A DNA stretch of 64,000 bases from Sarcophilus harrisii (GCF_902635505.1 NC_045429.1:161470997-161534996); one strand, 5' to 3'; positions 34,981-46,989 are shown, counted from the stretch's first letter. Numbers and translations: made by a program. The notes: generated from the sequence alone by a model not told the origin.

Positions 34981-35304
34981 CACAACTATACATATAACTC
35001 TTTTTCTCCAAAAAGAAAGAAAGAAAGAAAAGAGGATAGATCATTAAAGCATTTGTTTTAAAATATACAGAACAATAGATGTTCAGATGGAGATACAAAT
35101 AACTAGGATAGCTTTGAAAGTAACATGAATTTGTTATCCTTTTTTAAAGTGTATTTTACATAATAGTTTTGAACTTTGAGGTACATTTTTTTTTATTCTA
35201 TCGTAAGGAAATAACCATGTTTGCTATTTTTTCAAGTACAACATGACAAAAATTAATTTTAAATGAAAAAATAAGTTCCTTGCAACTTTAACAATCTATG
35301 ATAT

Positions 35305-35415
35305 CTGTTAAATTAAGATCCTTGAGAGCAGGGAATGTTTTTTTACCTTTCTTTTTATCTCCAGCACTTAATACAATACCTTCCACATAATAGGAACTTA
35401 ATAAAAAATTGTTAA
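35305..35415 (+). mobile_element. L2 3' end
   Basis: atccttgagagcagggaatg, atctccagcacttaatacaa, cttccacataataggaactt. Confidence 0.75.
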
Positions 35416-35574
35416 CTGGCATTTCTATGAAGTAGTTATAGAATTATTTTACTTTGAGATTGGTTAGTGCAAACTTTGTTATACAAATCCTTTGTCATGC
35501 TATGAGGCTTAAAGAAAAAGTATATTGAATCTTATCCAACATACCACTTAACTTTCCAACTAAAAGACAGTCAC

Positions 35575-35830
35575 AAAAGATAGCTGATATTTATACCTCA
35601 TTTTAAAATTTGCTGTGTACTTTACATATATTGTCTCATTTAAATCTCATAACAACCCTATGAAGCTGTCACTCCAGGTATTAACAAATGAAGAAACTGA
35701 AGCTCAGAGAGAAAGATTTTAAGTGACTATACAATAGTCATATACAAAGTGACAATACAATAGTTAACTAATGAATATTAAAAGCAGAATTTGAATTTGG
35801 GTCTTCTTGACTCAAAGTCTATTAATCCAG
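35575..35830 (-). mobile_element. MIR
   Basis: gtactttacatatattgtct, aatctcataacaaccctatg, gaagaaactgaagctcagag. Confidence 0.75.
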
Positions 35831-35959
35831 TTTTACCTTACCAAAAAAAATGAAAAAACTGTTCAATTGTATTTGTATACCATTTACTTTCCTAGTAAAG
35901 TTATAACAGGAAACTTTGATATAAATAAGTCCCAGGCCTAAGTGTGGAAAGATAAGAGT

Positions 35960-36190
35960 AGAAAAATAATCTATCTATTGATCTATTAATCTCTATTGCT
36001 ATCTATAGCTCTATATATCTACATGAATATATCTGTATGTATATTCATATCTGTATCTATTAATACATATATAAATATATATGTATCTATATAGAGATAT
36101 ATCTGTTTCTATAATAGATATATAGACATATGAATATGGATCTAGCTAAATATAGATCTATCTATAGATGCAGAAATAGATGAATATGCA
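35960..36190. repeat. AT-rich TCTA/TATA simple repeat
   Basis: Degenerate ctat/tctatat/gatata units over about 230 bases. Confidence 0.8.
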
Positions 36191-37000
36191 GAAAGATGAG
36201 TTCTAAAGAAATGTCACAGTGGTCTGATTTATTCAAGTTCCTAAATTTCCAAAGCAAGGCTTTTTATTACACTGTCTTAGAAAGAACTTTTTTTAAAAAT
36301 TTGGGGGAGCAGGGAGTGAGGGGGGCAGGAAATGTCAGACAAAAGTTTTTGGATTGGGGGGATTTTTTTGTGTGTGTGGTCAGCTGTTGTGTCATGGAAA
36401 AACCATCTGAGGTTAAAGTTTAATATAAACTGAAGTTTAAAAGGATCTTTATAGTTACTATGTGTATGATTTTACATCTGTTGTTATAGCTTTGTTTATG
36501 ACAATTTTTATGAATGGTAGTTTATGAATGACAGCATGAAATGTAGTTTATTTCTTGTTTCTCTTTGTACACATCACTTTGTCTTTCTTGGCAATCAAAC
36601 CTCTTCAAGGAAAACAGTAATAGCTCTTGGAACCAGTTACTCAGACACCCAGCAACCCCGATAGATAGAGGAAGAAAAGCTTTTAATTTTCCTCCAATAT
36701 GACATCTGTTAGTTGATGGATGCTTTAGCTTTGTCAGAAGAGAAGCAGTTCCTGGTAGACCACCGTATTTATAAAGTCCTTCAGCTCAGGGATTCTCAGC
36801 ACCTTTACTCTCCTGGTGGATTCGAATGCCTTAGATGAGGAACAGACTACTTTCCTACAACAAAATGTCTAGGAACCCCTTGGTTACATGCCAGTGTGAA
36901 AACTGAATCTCAAGATTTTATGGTTTACATATGGAAATGATTTCTGGCTTTGGTGAGCTATAATGATTTCCTGCTCTGCTCTAGACAATCTGAAAAAAGG
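36191..37000. other. Unassigned intronic sequence
   Basis: Contains short G-rich patches (36300-36365). No gene or family recognised. Confidence 0.5.
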
Positions 37001-37004
37001 CAGA

Positions 37005-37175
37005 ATGTAGAAGAGCAAGCCCTATGAGGATCTAGATTCAAAACCTAGCTCAGCTACATATGTGACTTTGGACAAGCCATTTCTCTACTCTGGGCCTGTT
37101 TCTTCACCATAAAATGAAGAGATTAAAGTAAATGACTTTGGCAATCTGCCTTCAGCTCTAAATTCTGTGATTCTG
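37005..37175 (+). mobile_element. MIR/tRNA-SINE
   Basis: ctagattcaaaacctagctc, atatgtgactttggacaagc, ccataaaatgaagagattaa. Confidence 0.7.
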
Positions 37176-37204
37176 TGGTTTTCATACCATTACATTAAAA
37201 GATA

Positions 37205-37370
37205 CTAGTTTTTCCCTCTCTGGTTTCCTTGTAGACTCAATTCAAGCTTTACCTTCTACATGAGCCATTTACAGAACTGCTTCTAGTTTCTTCTCCCCCA
37301 AAACCACTTTGGATTCATTTTGAATATACTCTATACTTACTTATATAGATATGTTGTCTCACTGTTTAAG
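37205..37370 (+). mobile_element. L2 3' region
   Basis: ttccttgtagactcaattca and tatatagatatgttgtctca resemble L2 just upstream of its tail. Confidence 0.45.
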
Positions 37371-37374
37371 TGAC

Positions 37375-37700
37375 AGTATATAGAGAAGTGGTCTTGAAGT
37401 CTAGAAAATCTGAGTTAAAATCCCACCTCAGGAACTTAGCTGGGTGATACTGGGGAAAGCTGCTTAATTTCTGTTTGCCTAAGTTTCATCAAAAACTGGG
37501 GATAAAATCATCTTTTTCCCAGTATCATGATGAAGATCAAATGAGATAGTATGTGTAACAAAGAGCTATAGAACATCAAAAATAAGGCACTGTGCAATAG
37601 GATTTTTTCATAATGAAAATAAAATTGATTTTTTAAAAATTAAAAAAAAAAGAGATAGTATGTGTAAAATGCTTTGCAAACCTAACATTATATAAATTTT
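37375..37700 (+). mobile_element. CORE-SINE interrupted by a small retrocopy
   Basis: gagttaaaatcccacctcag, tgatgaagatcaaatgagat, then after the insertion aaaatgctttgcaaacctaa. The SINE reads through once the 93-base insert and one target duplication are removed. Confidence 0.75.
37559..37651 (+). mobile_element. 93-bp polyadenylated retrocopy with perfect target duplication
   Basis: The insert is flanked by identical gagatagtatgtgtaa at 37543-37558 and 37652-37667. It contains an AATAAA-type signal near 37618 and ends in an A-rich tail with a final A10. These are the hallmarks of L1-driven retroposition of a polyadenylated RNA 3' end. The source transcript is not recognised. Confidence 0.8.
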
Positions 37701-37779
37701 AATTATTCTTACTAAGGAAAGAGAAGGCTTTCTGATTAACTGATTTCTTTTCTTTCCTCTTTGTTCCTATGTTCTATTT

Positions 37780-37945
37780 ACTAGGAATGACCTTCACTAG
37801 TCTTTCACTTATATCTCTTTCATCATATTTCATTTTATCTTTGCTTATACAAATTTAATTATTCAAGGCCTAGTTTAAAGACAACTTCTAAGTCTTCCTT
37901 GATCATGCCATATAGAAAATACCTTTCTCTCCTCTGAACTGAGGT
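37780..37945 (+). mobile_element. L2 fragment
   Basis: tattcaaggcctagtttaaa, tcttccttgatcatgccata resemble L2. Weak. Confidence 0.4.
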
Positions 37946-37949
37946 AGTT

Positions 37950-38150
37950 AATTGGCAATAGTATAGAACACTAGGTCTGGAGTCAAGACATAACATCAAA
38001 TTTAGCCTCAGATACTATAATCTGAGTTTGCCTCGATTTCTTCAATTGTAAAATGGATATTAATAGTACCTACCTTGCAGGGGTTTTTTGTGAAGATCAA
38101 ATGTAAAGCACATAGTAAGCACTATATAAATGCTTTTATCTTTCCCTTCC
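37950..38150 (+). mobile_element. CORE-SINE
   Basis: aggtctggagtcaagacata, tttagcctcagatactataa, agcactatataaatgctttt, with a pyrimidine-rich tail. Confidence 0.75.
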
Positions 38151-38384
38151 CTTCTTTACCAAGTACTGAGTCTTATAGCAATTTATGTAGATTTAAGTTT
38201 TAGCAGTATTTTAGGTTCCATGTAGTTGTCTATTGAGGTGCTATGTAGATAGTTGCCTTCACAAAGATTTTGGTAACAAATATATAATAGTGATGTTTAT
38301 TCTTTTACTTACTGGAGGTTGGAAGAGCTTTATAATCTCTAAAGCTTCTTCCAGATCCAAGAAGATAAATTTCTAGAAATTTCA

Positions 38385-38535
38385 CAGTAGAGCTGAGCAT
38401 TGACTTGGTTATCAAAAGACTAGGTTCTCACTACAATCCTGCTAATAGCTTTGTTTTAAAGGCTTCAATTTTCTCATGTGTAAAATAGGAACCCTGGACT
38501 GGGTAATTTTTTCTAGACTTCATATTCTAAGTTCA
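38385..38535 (+). mobile_element. MIR fragment
   Basis: aagactaggttctcactaca, ttcaattttctcatgtgtaa. Confidence 0.55.
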
Positions 38536-38539
38536 TGTT

Positions 38540-38930
38540 GTATCTCTTCTTTTAAACATTAAAAAAAGAAGAGGAGATGTGGATTCTATTGTATCTTTGG
38601 TTATGTTAACCCTATACTGGGGTAGACCAAGATGCTGATAATGGACTTTTTTAGCCTAAGAGATGACAGCAGTTGGAGCAATGAGAGAGTTCTTGTAAAA
38701 GCATATGGTTTATAATTTGGAATTGATTGTCTAAGAAGAGAGTTCATGGACAATTTTCCTGAGCCTTCAACCTCCTATTTAGAAGCAGGGGATTTTTGTT
38801 TCCTGGGCACCATGATTGCAAAATGGAGCTTTGCAATTGGAGATGCAAGACTGAAGGACTGAGGCAAAAAACATAGAAATGAGAATTATCTGTATAGAGT
38901 ACTTGTCCACACTTCTCCATCCCCCATACA
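38540..38930. other. Unassigned intronic sequence
   Basis: No gene or family recognised. Confidence 0.5.
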
Positions 38931-38934
38931 CATA

Positions 38935-39105
38935 TACTTTTGCCCTTATATCATTCTATCTGTATGTGTCTCATCTCTTTTTTAAACTCTAAGTTTTCTG
39001 AGGACAGGGTTGTTGTTTTTAATAAATCTTAGTATATCTGAAATTAGGCATAATAACTTGCTTTATGTATAGTAGGTTCTTATGAGATATTTTTGAATTA
39101 AATTA
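38935..39105 (+). mobile_element. L2 3' end
   Basis: atctgtatgtgtctcatctc, ttttctgaggacagggttgt, tgtatagtaggttcttat. Confidence 0.6.
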
Positions 39106-39189
39106 AACTAAAGTAATCCCATATTCCAAAGAAAAATTTTTTCATGAACAAACTTAAGAACGTAAGTGGTATTTTCTTCACTGATGGCG

Positions 39190-42185
39190 ATTGAAGGCAG
39201 GAACTTCAGAACACAATGAAGGATATGGTAAGTGAATGACCAGATTTTTAAAAATGCTGTCAAAGAGTGGGATTTTAACTTCCAGAATGAGGCTTAAGAT
39301 AATGAAATGACAGATTCTTGGACAACAATGAAGAATATTCAGTGTGAGTGAGGAATAATATATTTGCCTGGAAATTTAAAGATATAATCAAGAGAACTTT
39401 ATATTGAAAATAGGGAGGTAGGAAGAAAATTGCCTACAAATAACCACTAGTGCAATAGTAGTAGGTATGCCATTGAAAGGATTATATCATTCAGGAGGAC
39501 CAGTAATTCACAGGAGGTATTACTTAGGAAGGTAAACAAGAATTTAAAAATTTTAAAAAAAAGAATATATTAAAAATATAAAGATGGACAGAGTATTATG
39601 AGTGATTAAGTACCCTAGAGATCTTAATGTGTGGAAATGAGTTTGACTTCTCAGATATTACTGAGAACTTGATGGAATATTATTCATGATGAAAATATGG
39701 CATTGAAAGGAAATACCTTATTTAAAAATATCAGATTAGATTAAAGACAAAGGACTAGATTTTTCTATCAAGAAAATTTATTCATTCCTCTGAGAAAACC
39801 AATGTGCTAGAAAGAAAAAATATAGTGGACAGCATTTGGATGAGGATCCAAGAAGAAACAGAAGCTACATTATAGTGAAAATAACAAAACAAAATAAAAT
39901 GACAACCAGCTAGAAAGTGGAAATAGAGAATGTGTTTCAAAAGCAGATTAACAAATTGGCACAAGGATAGGATAAAAATTATTATGGTAGACTTCAATAT
40001 CTGTCATACTGAAGAGATATCAGACTTCTTTTGAGTTGCAGTAAGGCAAATTTAGGTTGAATGTAAAGGAGAATGTACTAGCAATCAGAGCAATCCAAAA
40101 GTGAAATTAGTCTTGAGAAGAAATCGTCTTTACTCTCTCTTTACTAAAAACAGTACAGTTGAAAATATTTGCAGAGAATTTTAACCTACAAAAGATAAAA
40201 GAAAAAAGAGGAAAGAGATGGGGGTGGAAGAAGTGTTATGCTAGACTTGACTCACCAACCAGATCTTCTTCCTAAAAAGAAACAGATTACACATACACAT
40301 ACACACATATATAATTTTTATTTTGTAACACATACTAATTTTTATTTAGGATATATTTAATTTTATTTAATTTTTTATTATATATAATTTTCACAGTTAC
40401 GTGTAAAACATTTTTTATATTTGTTTTTAAAACTGAGTTCCAGATTCTCTCTCTTCCTCTTTCCTCTTCCCTGCCTTCCCCCCACCAAGAAGACATGTGA
40501 AGTTATGCAAAACATTTCTATGAAAATCATGCTAAAAAAAACAAAACCAAAAACAAACATTGATCTCCCCCCCCCCAAAAAAAAATCCCTAAAGAAAAAA
40601 AGGCACAATCAGTTTTTTTCTGTGGCTATGGAGAGCATTTTTTCATCATAAGTCCCTTGGAGTAGTCTTGGATCATTGTATTGCTGAGAATAGCAAAATC
40701 ATTCACAGCTGATCATTCTACAACATTGCTATTACTTTGTACACAGTACATTTCACTTTGCATGAGCTAATGTTTGACTTTCCAGATTTTTCTGAGAGTA
40801 TCCTGCTCATAATTTTTTATAGAACAATAATATTCCACCATATTCACATACTACAATTTATTCAACCATTTCCCAATTGATGAGCATCCCCTCAATTTTT
40901 TAATTCTTTGCCTTGAGAAAAGAGCTACTATAAATATTTGTGTACATATAGGTCCTTTTCCTTTTTTTCTTCTTCTCTTTTGTGATTTTTGCCTAGTAGT
41001 GGTATTGCTACATCACTGAGATATGCATGATTTTATAGCCTTTGGTCATAGATCATATCTTTTGATCATTTATTGATTGAGAAGCAGAAATTATTGAAAT
41101 GTTAGAGTTTATCATAGGAAAGTAAAATTCAAGCTTTCTCTGATGTGCATTCTAAATTTTGATAGGACAGATTATGAAGAGTTCAGGGATAGGTCATGAA
41201 ATTCTTCCAATCTGATTTATAAGGGACATAGTTTCAGGAGAAATGAAATTGAACTCAAGAATACACAAACATAGAAGATTCCCATCAGGAAAAAAAAAAA
41301 GAAGAAGAAGGGGGTTTATTTTAAAAATTCAAATAAATAACTCTCAACCAACTCAAAATTTAAAAATACATGTATAGAAGATGGATATAATGGCAAATAA
41401 TGATAGATAGATACAGTAGTGTCACAATCCTGAAAGAATTTCAAGATAGCTAAAATATCAAATGAGGTAAGCCAGCTGAATGCTCAAAGCAAAAAGGGGC
41501 TTTTAAGTTATGTTGAGCACAAGAGAAGGTCAAGGACAGATGGAAAGATGGTAACAGATAATAAAGAAAATGCAAAACTACTTGCCTCTTACTACTTTCT
41601 TTACCAAAGGGAATGATATTTAAATATTGGAAGTATAGCATAAAAATGTTTGAAAGGAAATTTAACTCAAATGAGGAAATAGTAAGAGAATATTGAACAG
41701 CCTTGATTAGTTTAAGGCAGCAGGCCCAAATTAGCTGCATTAGAATAACATTATTTAGTGAACTGCTGTCAGTGATTTTTTGAGAACTAAAAAAAAAGAA
41801 ATCATGGGAAATAGGAGAAATACATAAGGATTAAAGGCAATGATTTTGTCCCAACTTTCAAAAAGAAGATGTGTTCTTCAAATTATTAACCTATGACTTT
41901 AACTTGAACTTGAAAATTTTGTTGGGAGCACTTTATTAAAGAGAGAAAATGTGAGCACTTCAGAAAGGAAGAAGTGTGTATATATGTGTATGATATATGT
42001 TTAACTTCTAAGGTGGAGTAAGTTTCTTTAGGTATTGATGAGTTGCTTATCACTGGAAGATTTGAAGAGAAAACTGGATGACCATTAGTTGGAGATATTA
42101 TAGAATAATTTCTTCTCAGATATATATTGGTATGGATAGTCTTTGAGCCCATTCCAACTTTGCGATTATTTAAAGAAAACATTTC
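39190..42185 (+). mobile_element. CR1/L3 LINE remnant with ORF2 traces, split by an L1
   Basis: Non-LTR retrotransposon remnant. 39640-39720 keeps the nucleotide trace of the CR1 endonuclease motif (ITETWWD...HDW). 41705-41745 keeps ...KAAGPN, the equivalent of the conserved KSPGPD segment before the reverse transcriptase. 41780-41925 matches the SMIFE...W / GNWR region (tcagtgattttttgagaa, cccaactttcaaaaaga). 42030-42180 is the 3' end (ttgcttatcactggaagatt, ggatgaccattagttggag, cccattccaactttgcgat). Many stops and indels make it long dead. A minus-strand L1 interrupts it at 40320-41085. The left boundary is uncertain. Confidence 0.7.
40320..41085 (-). mobile_element. L1 3' end inserted in CR1/L3
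   Basis: Antisense L1 tail in order: gtaaaacattttttatattt, cttggatcattgtattgctg, agaacaataatattccacca, cccaattgatgagcatcccc, ataaatatttgtgtacatat, ggtattgctacatcactgag. Then a jump to tcttttgatcatttattgat. 5'-truncated. Confidence 0.8.
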
Positions 42186-42189
42186 TTTT

Positions 42190-42735
42190 AAATCATGATT
42201 ATTCCTGCAAAATGCTAATTTTAGCAAACTTATTTTTCCTTCACAGAAAGAAAAGTGGCAAAGCACTAAGAATATATACAGAAAAATATGAGTAAGAAGG
42301 ATATTTTTTAAATATATGTATATATTCAGAAAATTAAGATTCTTTTTGGTGGTCTTTAGCTTACTTATCTTCTCATTTGTTAATTTATTTCCAAGCACCT
42401 TTATCTACTGAAATTATAGAAATACATAATATTCAACAGAAAATATAAAAACTAAAAATAAGAAATGCATTTACTTGTTCCAAAACACATAGTATCCTTT
42501 AAAGTATCTAAGCTTAGTGACTTCAAACACACATAATTTCCATTTAAATAATTAATGAGTAGAGGTAAAGTTGTTTCTTTTCATGGTCCTAGTGGCAAGT
42601 GATTATTATTATATTGTAATTATATTTTATATTGGCTCCATAATTCAACTTAAACTGCTGAAAAATTAAAAAAAAATAATTATAGCAAGCAATTTTATGA
42701 AGAGCATATCTAGCAAAATGACTCAGAGAGAAATT
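42190..42735. other. Unassigned intronic sequence
   Basis: AT-rich, nothing recognised. Confidence 0.5.
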
Positions 42736-42737
42736 CT

Positions 42738-42778
42738 GTGTGTGTGTGTGTGTGTTTGTGTGTGTGTTTATGTAGACA

Positions 42779-42831
<53 letters not shown>

Positions 42832-42832
42832 G
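42738..42832 (+). repeat. Compound (TG)n(TA)n microsatellite
   Basis: Two TG runs followed by two TA runs, ending at ggggaagggggaag. Confidence 0.95.
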
Positions 42833-42939
42833 GGGAAGGGGGAAGAAGACAGACCTGTGATTTCACAGATATGGGAAATTTCTAGGGATCACAGCTCAGC
42901 AATTTATCAGTAACTTAACAGTCTTAGGGAGTTGCATAT

Positions 42940-43200
42940 GATATGAGAGGTTAGGTAATTTGCTTATGATCACATAACTGGTCAGTCAGTAAGTGTATAT
43001 ATTAAGTTTCCACTTTGTCCCAAGCATTGTTCTAAGTTCTGGGAATACAAGGAGAGGTAAAAAACAGTCTCTGCTCTCAAAAAGCTCTCAATTTAATAGG
43101 AGATACAATATGCAAATAACTATACAAACAAGTTTATACAGAACAATTTGGAAATAAACAAAGGGAAGGCACTAGAATTCAGGGGGATTCAGGAAAGTTT
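42940..43200 (-). mobile_element. MIR fragment plus L2 3' end
   Basis: 42940-42985: ttgcttatgatcacataact. 42990-43200: cccaagcattgttctaagtt, tctctgctctcaaaaagctc, gggaaggcactagaattcag, reverse-complement L2. Confidence 0.65.
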
Positions 43201-43734
43201 CCTATTAAACGTGACTGGCATGAGAATTTCCTCGAATGGAAGTTTTGAGGCAGGAGCTCATTAACCATAAAAGGGGACTCTAGGGATGAAGGTTTCTCTA
43301 GGGTGATAGTTCTCATGGCAACTCTAATGGCTCAAAAAAGTGATGTTTCACTTTATTAGGAGAGTTTACATTCTCAGCAATCCTAAATGATACTGAAAAG
43401 TTTAGGCTGTTAAGGGAGCTGGAGAGCATGTTAGGTCTCAACTTAGGATTTAAGTTGTATCAATGAAGACATAGTGTGAAGAGCAAGGTAAATGAAAACC
43501 TTGTTTTCAATCTTAAAACACATCAGGACTATTACTTTTTTTATATATCTGTTTTAGGAATTGGCAAATTAGTAGACAGATAGAGAAGAGTGAACAGGGT
43601 AATAAAAGGACTGGAAATAATGCCAATAGATAGGGTGTCAGACTTGAAATTGAAGCCCGGGTTTTAATTCCTCCACTGGAAACTGATCAGATAACATGGG
43701 TTAAATGAGTTTAATTTCAAGGTTAAAAACCTCA

Positions 43735-43960
43735 GATAGAAGAATGGTCATACTTTTGACAGAAATAAGGAAGTTTGGAAGAGGGACAGATTTGGGAAGA
43801 AAAATGATTTGTACTTTGGATATATTGAGTTTGAGATGAAGCATAATCCTAATAATGAGAATAGAAGATAGTCAATAATAATGGCCAATAAATATTTATT
43901 AAGCACTTACTATGTGCCAGGCACTGTGCTAGACACTGAAGATACCAATATATAAATATC
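43735..43960 (-). mobile_element. L2 3' region
   Basis: ttgacagaaataaggaagtt, tactttggatatattgagtt, then ataaatatttattaagcact and tactatgtgccaggcactgt: internal and terminal L2 pieces in reverse orientation. Confidence 0.7.
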
Positions 43961-44025
43961 AAAAAAAAAAAAAAAAAAAAAGGGGGGGGGGAGAAGGAAG
44001 GAAGGAAGGAAGGAAGATAGGAAGA
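43961..44025 (+). repeat. A21-G10 run followed by (GGAA)n
   Basis: Twenty-one A, then ten G, then gaaggaaggaagg units, directly after L2 sequence. Confidence 0.95.
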
Positions 44026-44339
44026 TTTTTAAATTCATGGCTCCACCCAGAGAGTGGAAATAAAGTTGAGTACCAAGGCTAAAGCTGATGAGGTCTTGAA
44101 GGATGATGTTAACCCAACAATGCAACAATGAGCTTCCTGGGTCGTGGTGGATAAGCCAATCAGAGATGTTCCAAAGTAGTGCATCTAGGTGAGAAATTAC
44201 ATGTCATTGTGTCCTATAATGTATCTGCCATAAAATAAAATAGATCTTTCCTCTGCTTGCTATTCCTTGCTCTACACTCTTACAAAAGGCTTCTCATCTG
44301 GTCTTGTTATCTTGTTGCAAGATGTAAGCAGTAAATAAT

Positions 44340-44645
44340 TTTTTCAGTACTTCAAGATCAAATTTGTGACTTCATTGGTGTGGGTACACCACTTACTGAT
44401 GCAGATTTTAAGCTCCCATGTCTTAGCATTCCTGAATTGCTTTGTCCAAAAAAAGAAAGAAGAAAAATCAATATCTGGTAGCACATCCTCAAGACTTTAT
44501 CCTCTAAATTTAGCTTAGGTGAGCAATTCTTCAGAAATCTCTTGTCTGGCCATACTTAAAGATCATAGTCTATTGGCATAGCTATCATGAATCAGGGATC
44601 GCCCCCACACTACAGTGAGTCATCAGGATAGATCTCAAAAAAAAT
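44340..44645 (+). repeat. Unclassified dispersed repeat, copy 3
   Basis: cagggatcgcccccacacta, cagtgagtcatcaggataga align with copies 1 and 2. The upstream part (gtgtgggtacaccacttact) may extend the element but lacks a partner in the window. Confidence 0.55.
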
Positions 44646-44649
44646 TTTG

Positions 44650-45200
44650 ACTTAAATAACAAGTTTTGCACAGGTTTATGGAATTAAATAGTCCTTTTTA
44701 GGCACTTTCTTTTTCAGATCTTCTAGGTTCTGACCCTTATGGTCTATCTTGCTAGTCAACTCTATTTTTCTATCTTCCAAGTCAAAGCAAAGTTAGTTCC
44801 TTTAAAACTATATCCCTTATCCCTTTTGATTTGGGAAAAGCAAAAATAGTTTCTATTTGAGTTATAAGTTCACCCCTCTTTAAATTTTGATTTCAGGCCT
44901 TGCAGCTACTTTCCCCTTTCTATTCCTCTGTCTATTGTACACATACTATTCGATTTTTCTAAGATGCTGCTTCAAAACCCTAATCTCTGTACTGGATTCG
45001 TTGACCATTTGCTATCTGTCTAAAAGCTGGAACAAGGCAGAAAATGTTTTATGTAGAAAGTAGTGCTTGACCTATACCTTAAAGAAAGGTATTCCTTAGA
45101 GAAATATAATAATTTTATGAGTTAGAAGTGGAGGGAGGATACATCCCTTTCAAAGCCATGGGCATCACAAACCCTTATTTAGAGTGATATGAAAATAAAG
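44650..45200. other. Unassigned intronic sequence
   Basis: No gene or family recognised. Confidence 0.5.
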
Positions 45201-45204
45201 ATTA

Positions 45205-45330
45205 TAAATTTAGAGCTGAAAGGACCTAGTCTAAACTCTATTTTATAGATGATGAAACTGAAGTCAGAGAGGTTAGTTGACCAGTCCAACTTCACATAGA
45301 TAATAAGTGACAAGAGTTAGGATTCAAACT
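45205..45330 (-). mobile_element. MIR-like element
   Basis: ttagagctgaaaggacctag, gatgatgaaactgaagtcag, aacttcacatagataataag. Confidence 0.65.
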
Positions 45331-45334
45331 TTTT

Positions 45335-46050
45335 TTTTTAACATATTCAGCATTCTTCCCATAGTGTTATTCTCCATCCACAGAAACATTGTATAGAAAA
45401 AGGGAACATGTTTCCCATTATCCCACATCCCTTTGGAATGAGAATGAGAAACCAAGAAGATGGGAAATCAAAAACATTAATGGATCCTAAGTATCAATAG
45501 AAATAGTACTGGTGAAATGGAATTATAGCCTAAATTCAGGAGGAACAAATAAAAAAAAAATCAATGTGAAATGATTTTCTGGTTAAGCTTTCTAGTATCA
45601 TTTTAATCCTCCTGATCATATTGTAGAGTCACTCACCCTGTGATTATCTCTAGTGAGCCTTTGGATACTCATTACTTGCTATTGGTCTTTGAGGGACTCC
45701 TAAACAAGGCTTCCCTAAGGCATTCAAAAGAAAGTTAGATTAGTGTTCGTGCTTACTTCTAAAAATGATCCTTTGGTCAATCAACAACATTTAGTTAGTG
45801 TTCACTTAATAGAACATGCTTGTTTGAATTACCCATAAGTAGTTTCTGTGAGAATACAGCTACTTACCCAAATTTTTTGTTCTTGAAAATTCTTTCTGAT
45901 TTTCCATCTACTAGGAGAGTGTTCACTTTTTCCTTTGAGTTTTTGTGCTATGTGACTGAATAACATTTAGTGTTGAATTGACAACCTGACCATTACCAAA
46001 AGCTGAGTTACAAACCCTGCAGCTATTGACATTTTGGATATATCTCCAAT
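45335..46050. other. Unassigned intronic sequence
   Basis: No gene or family recognised. Confidence 0.5.
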
Positions 46051-46054
46051 TCCA

Positions 46055-46265
46055 GAATTCCAGCATGGTGTAGTATATGGGCCACTGAACTTGAAGCCAG
46101 AAAGACTTAGATTCAAACCCAGTCTCAGATACAACCTTGTGATCCTGACAAATTATCTCGTGTCTTTGAGCTTTAGTTCCCTCTCTATATAATGAGAAAT
46201 TTGGAATTGATGACTTCTAAGAATCCTTACAACTCCAGATTACAATTCCATCTGATCCTAGGTAT
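46055..46265 (+). mobile_element. tRNA-derived marsupial SINE
   Basis: catggtgtagtatatgggcc, aagccagaaagacttagatt, gtgatcctgacaaattatct, ttggaattgatgacttctaa. Confidence 0.7.
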
Positions 46266-46279
46266 CTATAAAATGTTCA

Positions 46280-46800
46280 GAGAGGAATGGCACCCCTTGA
46301 TTTGCTGAGCCCTTTTTAGGGCTGCTCATTTACCTTTAGTGTTCAACTCTCACCTGTGATTCCAATAACCTGTAACACATGCAGCAGATATACTCTTATA
46401 AAACCATCTCAACAGATGGGCTAAACCAGGTTCAAGGTAACCAACAGGCTGTAAATCTATCCATGACTTAGAAGGATGCCTACCCCCAAGCATGTGAAGA
46501 TTTATATTGGCAAAATAGATAGATGGAAACAATTTGTTTCAATGGTCAGGAAGGCAACAGAGGAGCACTTAGAGCTTGATGAGATATTGAAGACACTGAG
46601 ATTATCAGCTGGATCCTGGTCAAAGCCAGTCACTTGACTTTTGTCTTGCCATTAGATTTAGATGGCTCTGAGAGTAAACTGATGACTTTGTATAGTTTTG
46701 TCTCACAAATGCAATTCATGAGCATTTCAAAACAATATCCTATGATGCCATTGATCTTCATAAACAAGGAGCAGTCAATAATAATATGATCTAATTGTCC
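46280..46800 (+). mobile_element. Marsupial retroposon, possibly RTE-derived
   Basis: gctggatcctggtcaaagcc, agtcacttgacttttgtctt, gccattagatttagatggct, then tatgatgccattgatcttc resemble the 3' half of an abundant marsupial retroposon ending near a tcctcttcgaaaacgaag-type tail. The upstream portion (agggctgctc..., ccaacaggctgtaaatctat) seems to belong to the same unit. Family from memory. Confidence 0.5.
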
Positions 46801-46864
46801 AGATCCTCCCCATTTGAACCCATTGATGTATTACAATTGAATATTCTGATTTTTGAATCTCAGG

Positions 46865-46985
46865 ATCATACATTTAGAGCTGAAAGGGATTTTAGAAATC
46901 ACCAAATCCAGTCACCTCATTTTATAGTTCAGAAAGAAATAACTTTCCTAATGTCATATAAATATTGAATTTAAAAAAAAAAAGA
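46865..46985 (-). mobile_element. MIR-like element
   Basis: atttagagctgaaagggatt, ccagtcacctcattttatag, cctaatgtcatataaatatt. Confidence 0.65.
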
Positions 46986-46989
46986 TTTG

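Noticed and set aside
41886-42398. 170-codon minus-strand open frame
   Set aside because: It is antisense to the 3' part of the CR1/L3 relic and AT-rich flank; the residues have no family resemblance.
43961-44025. A21-G10 junction as a regulatory G-quadruplex
   Set aside because: A single G run followed by GGAA units lacks the four spaced G-tracts of a normal quadruplex; it looks like slippage at an L2 edge.
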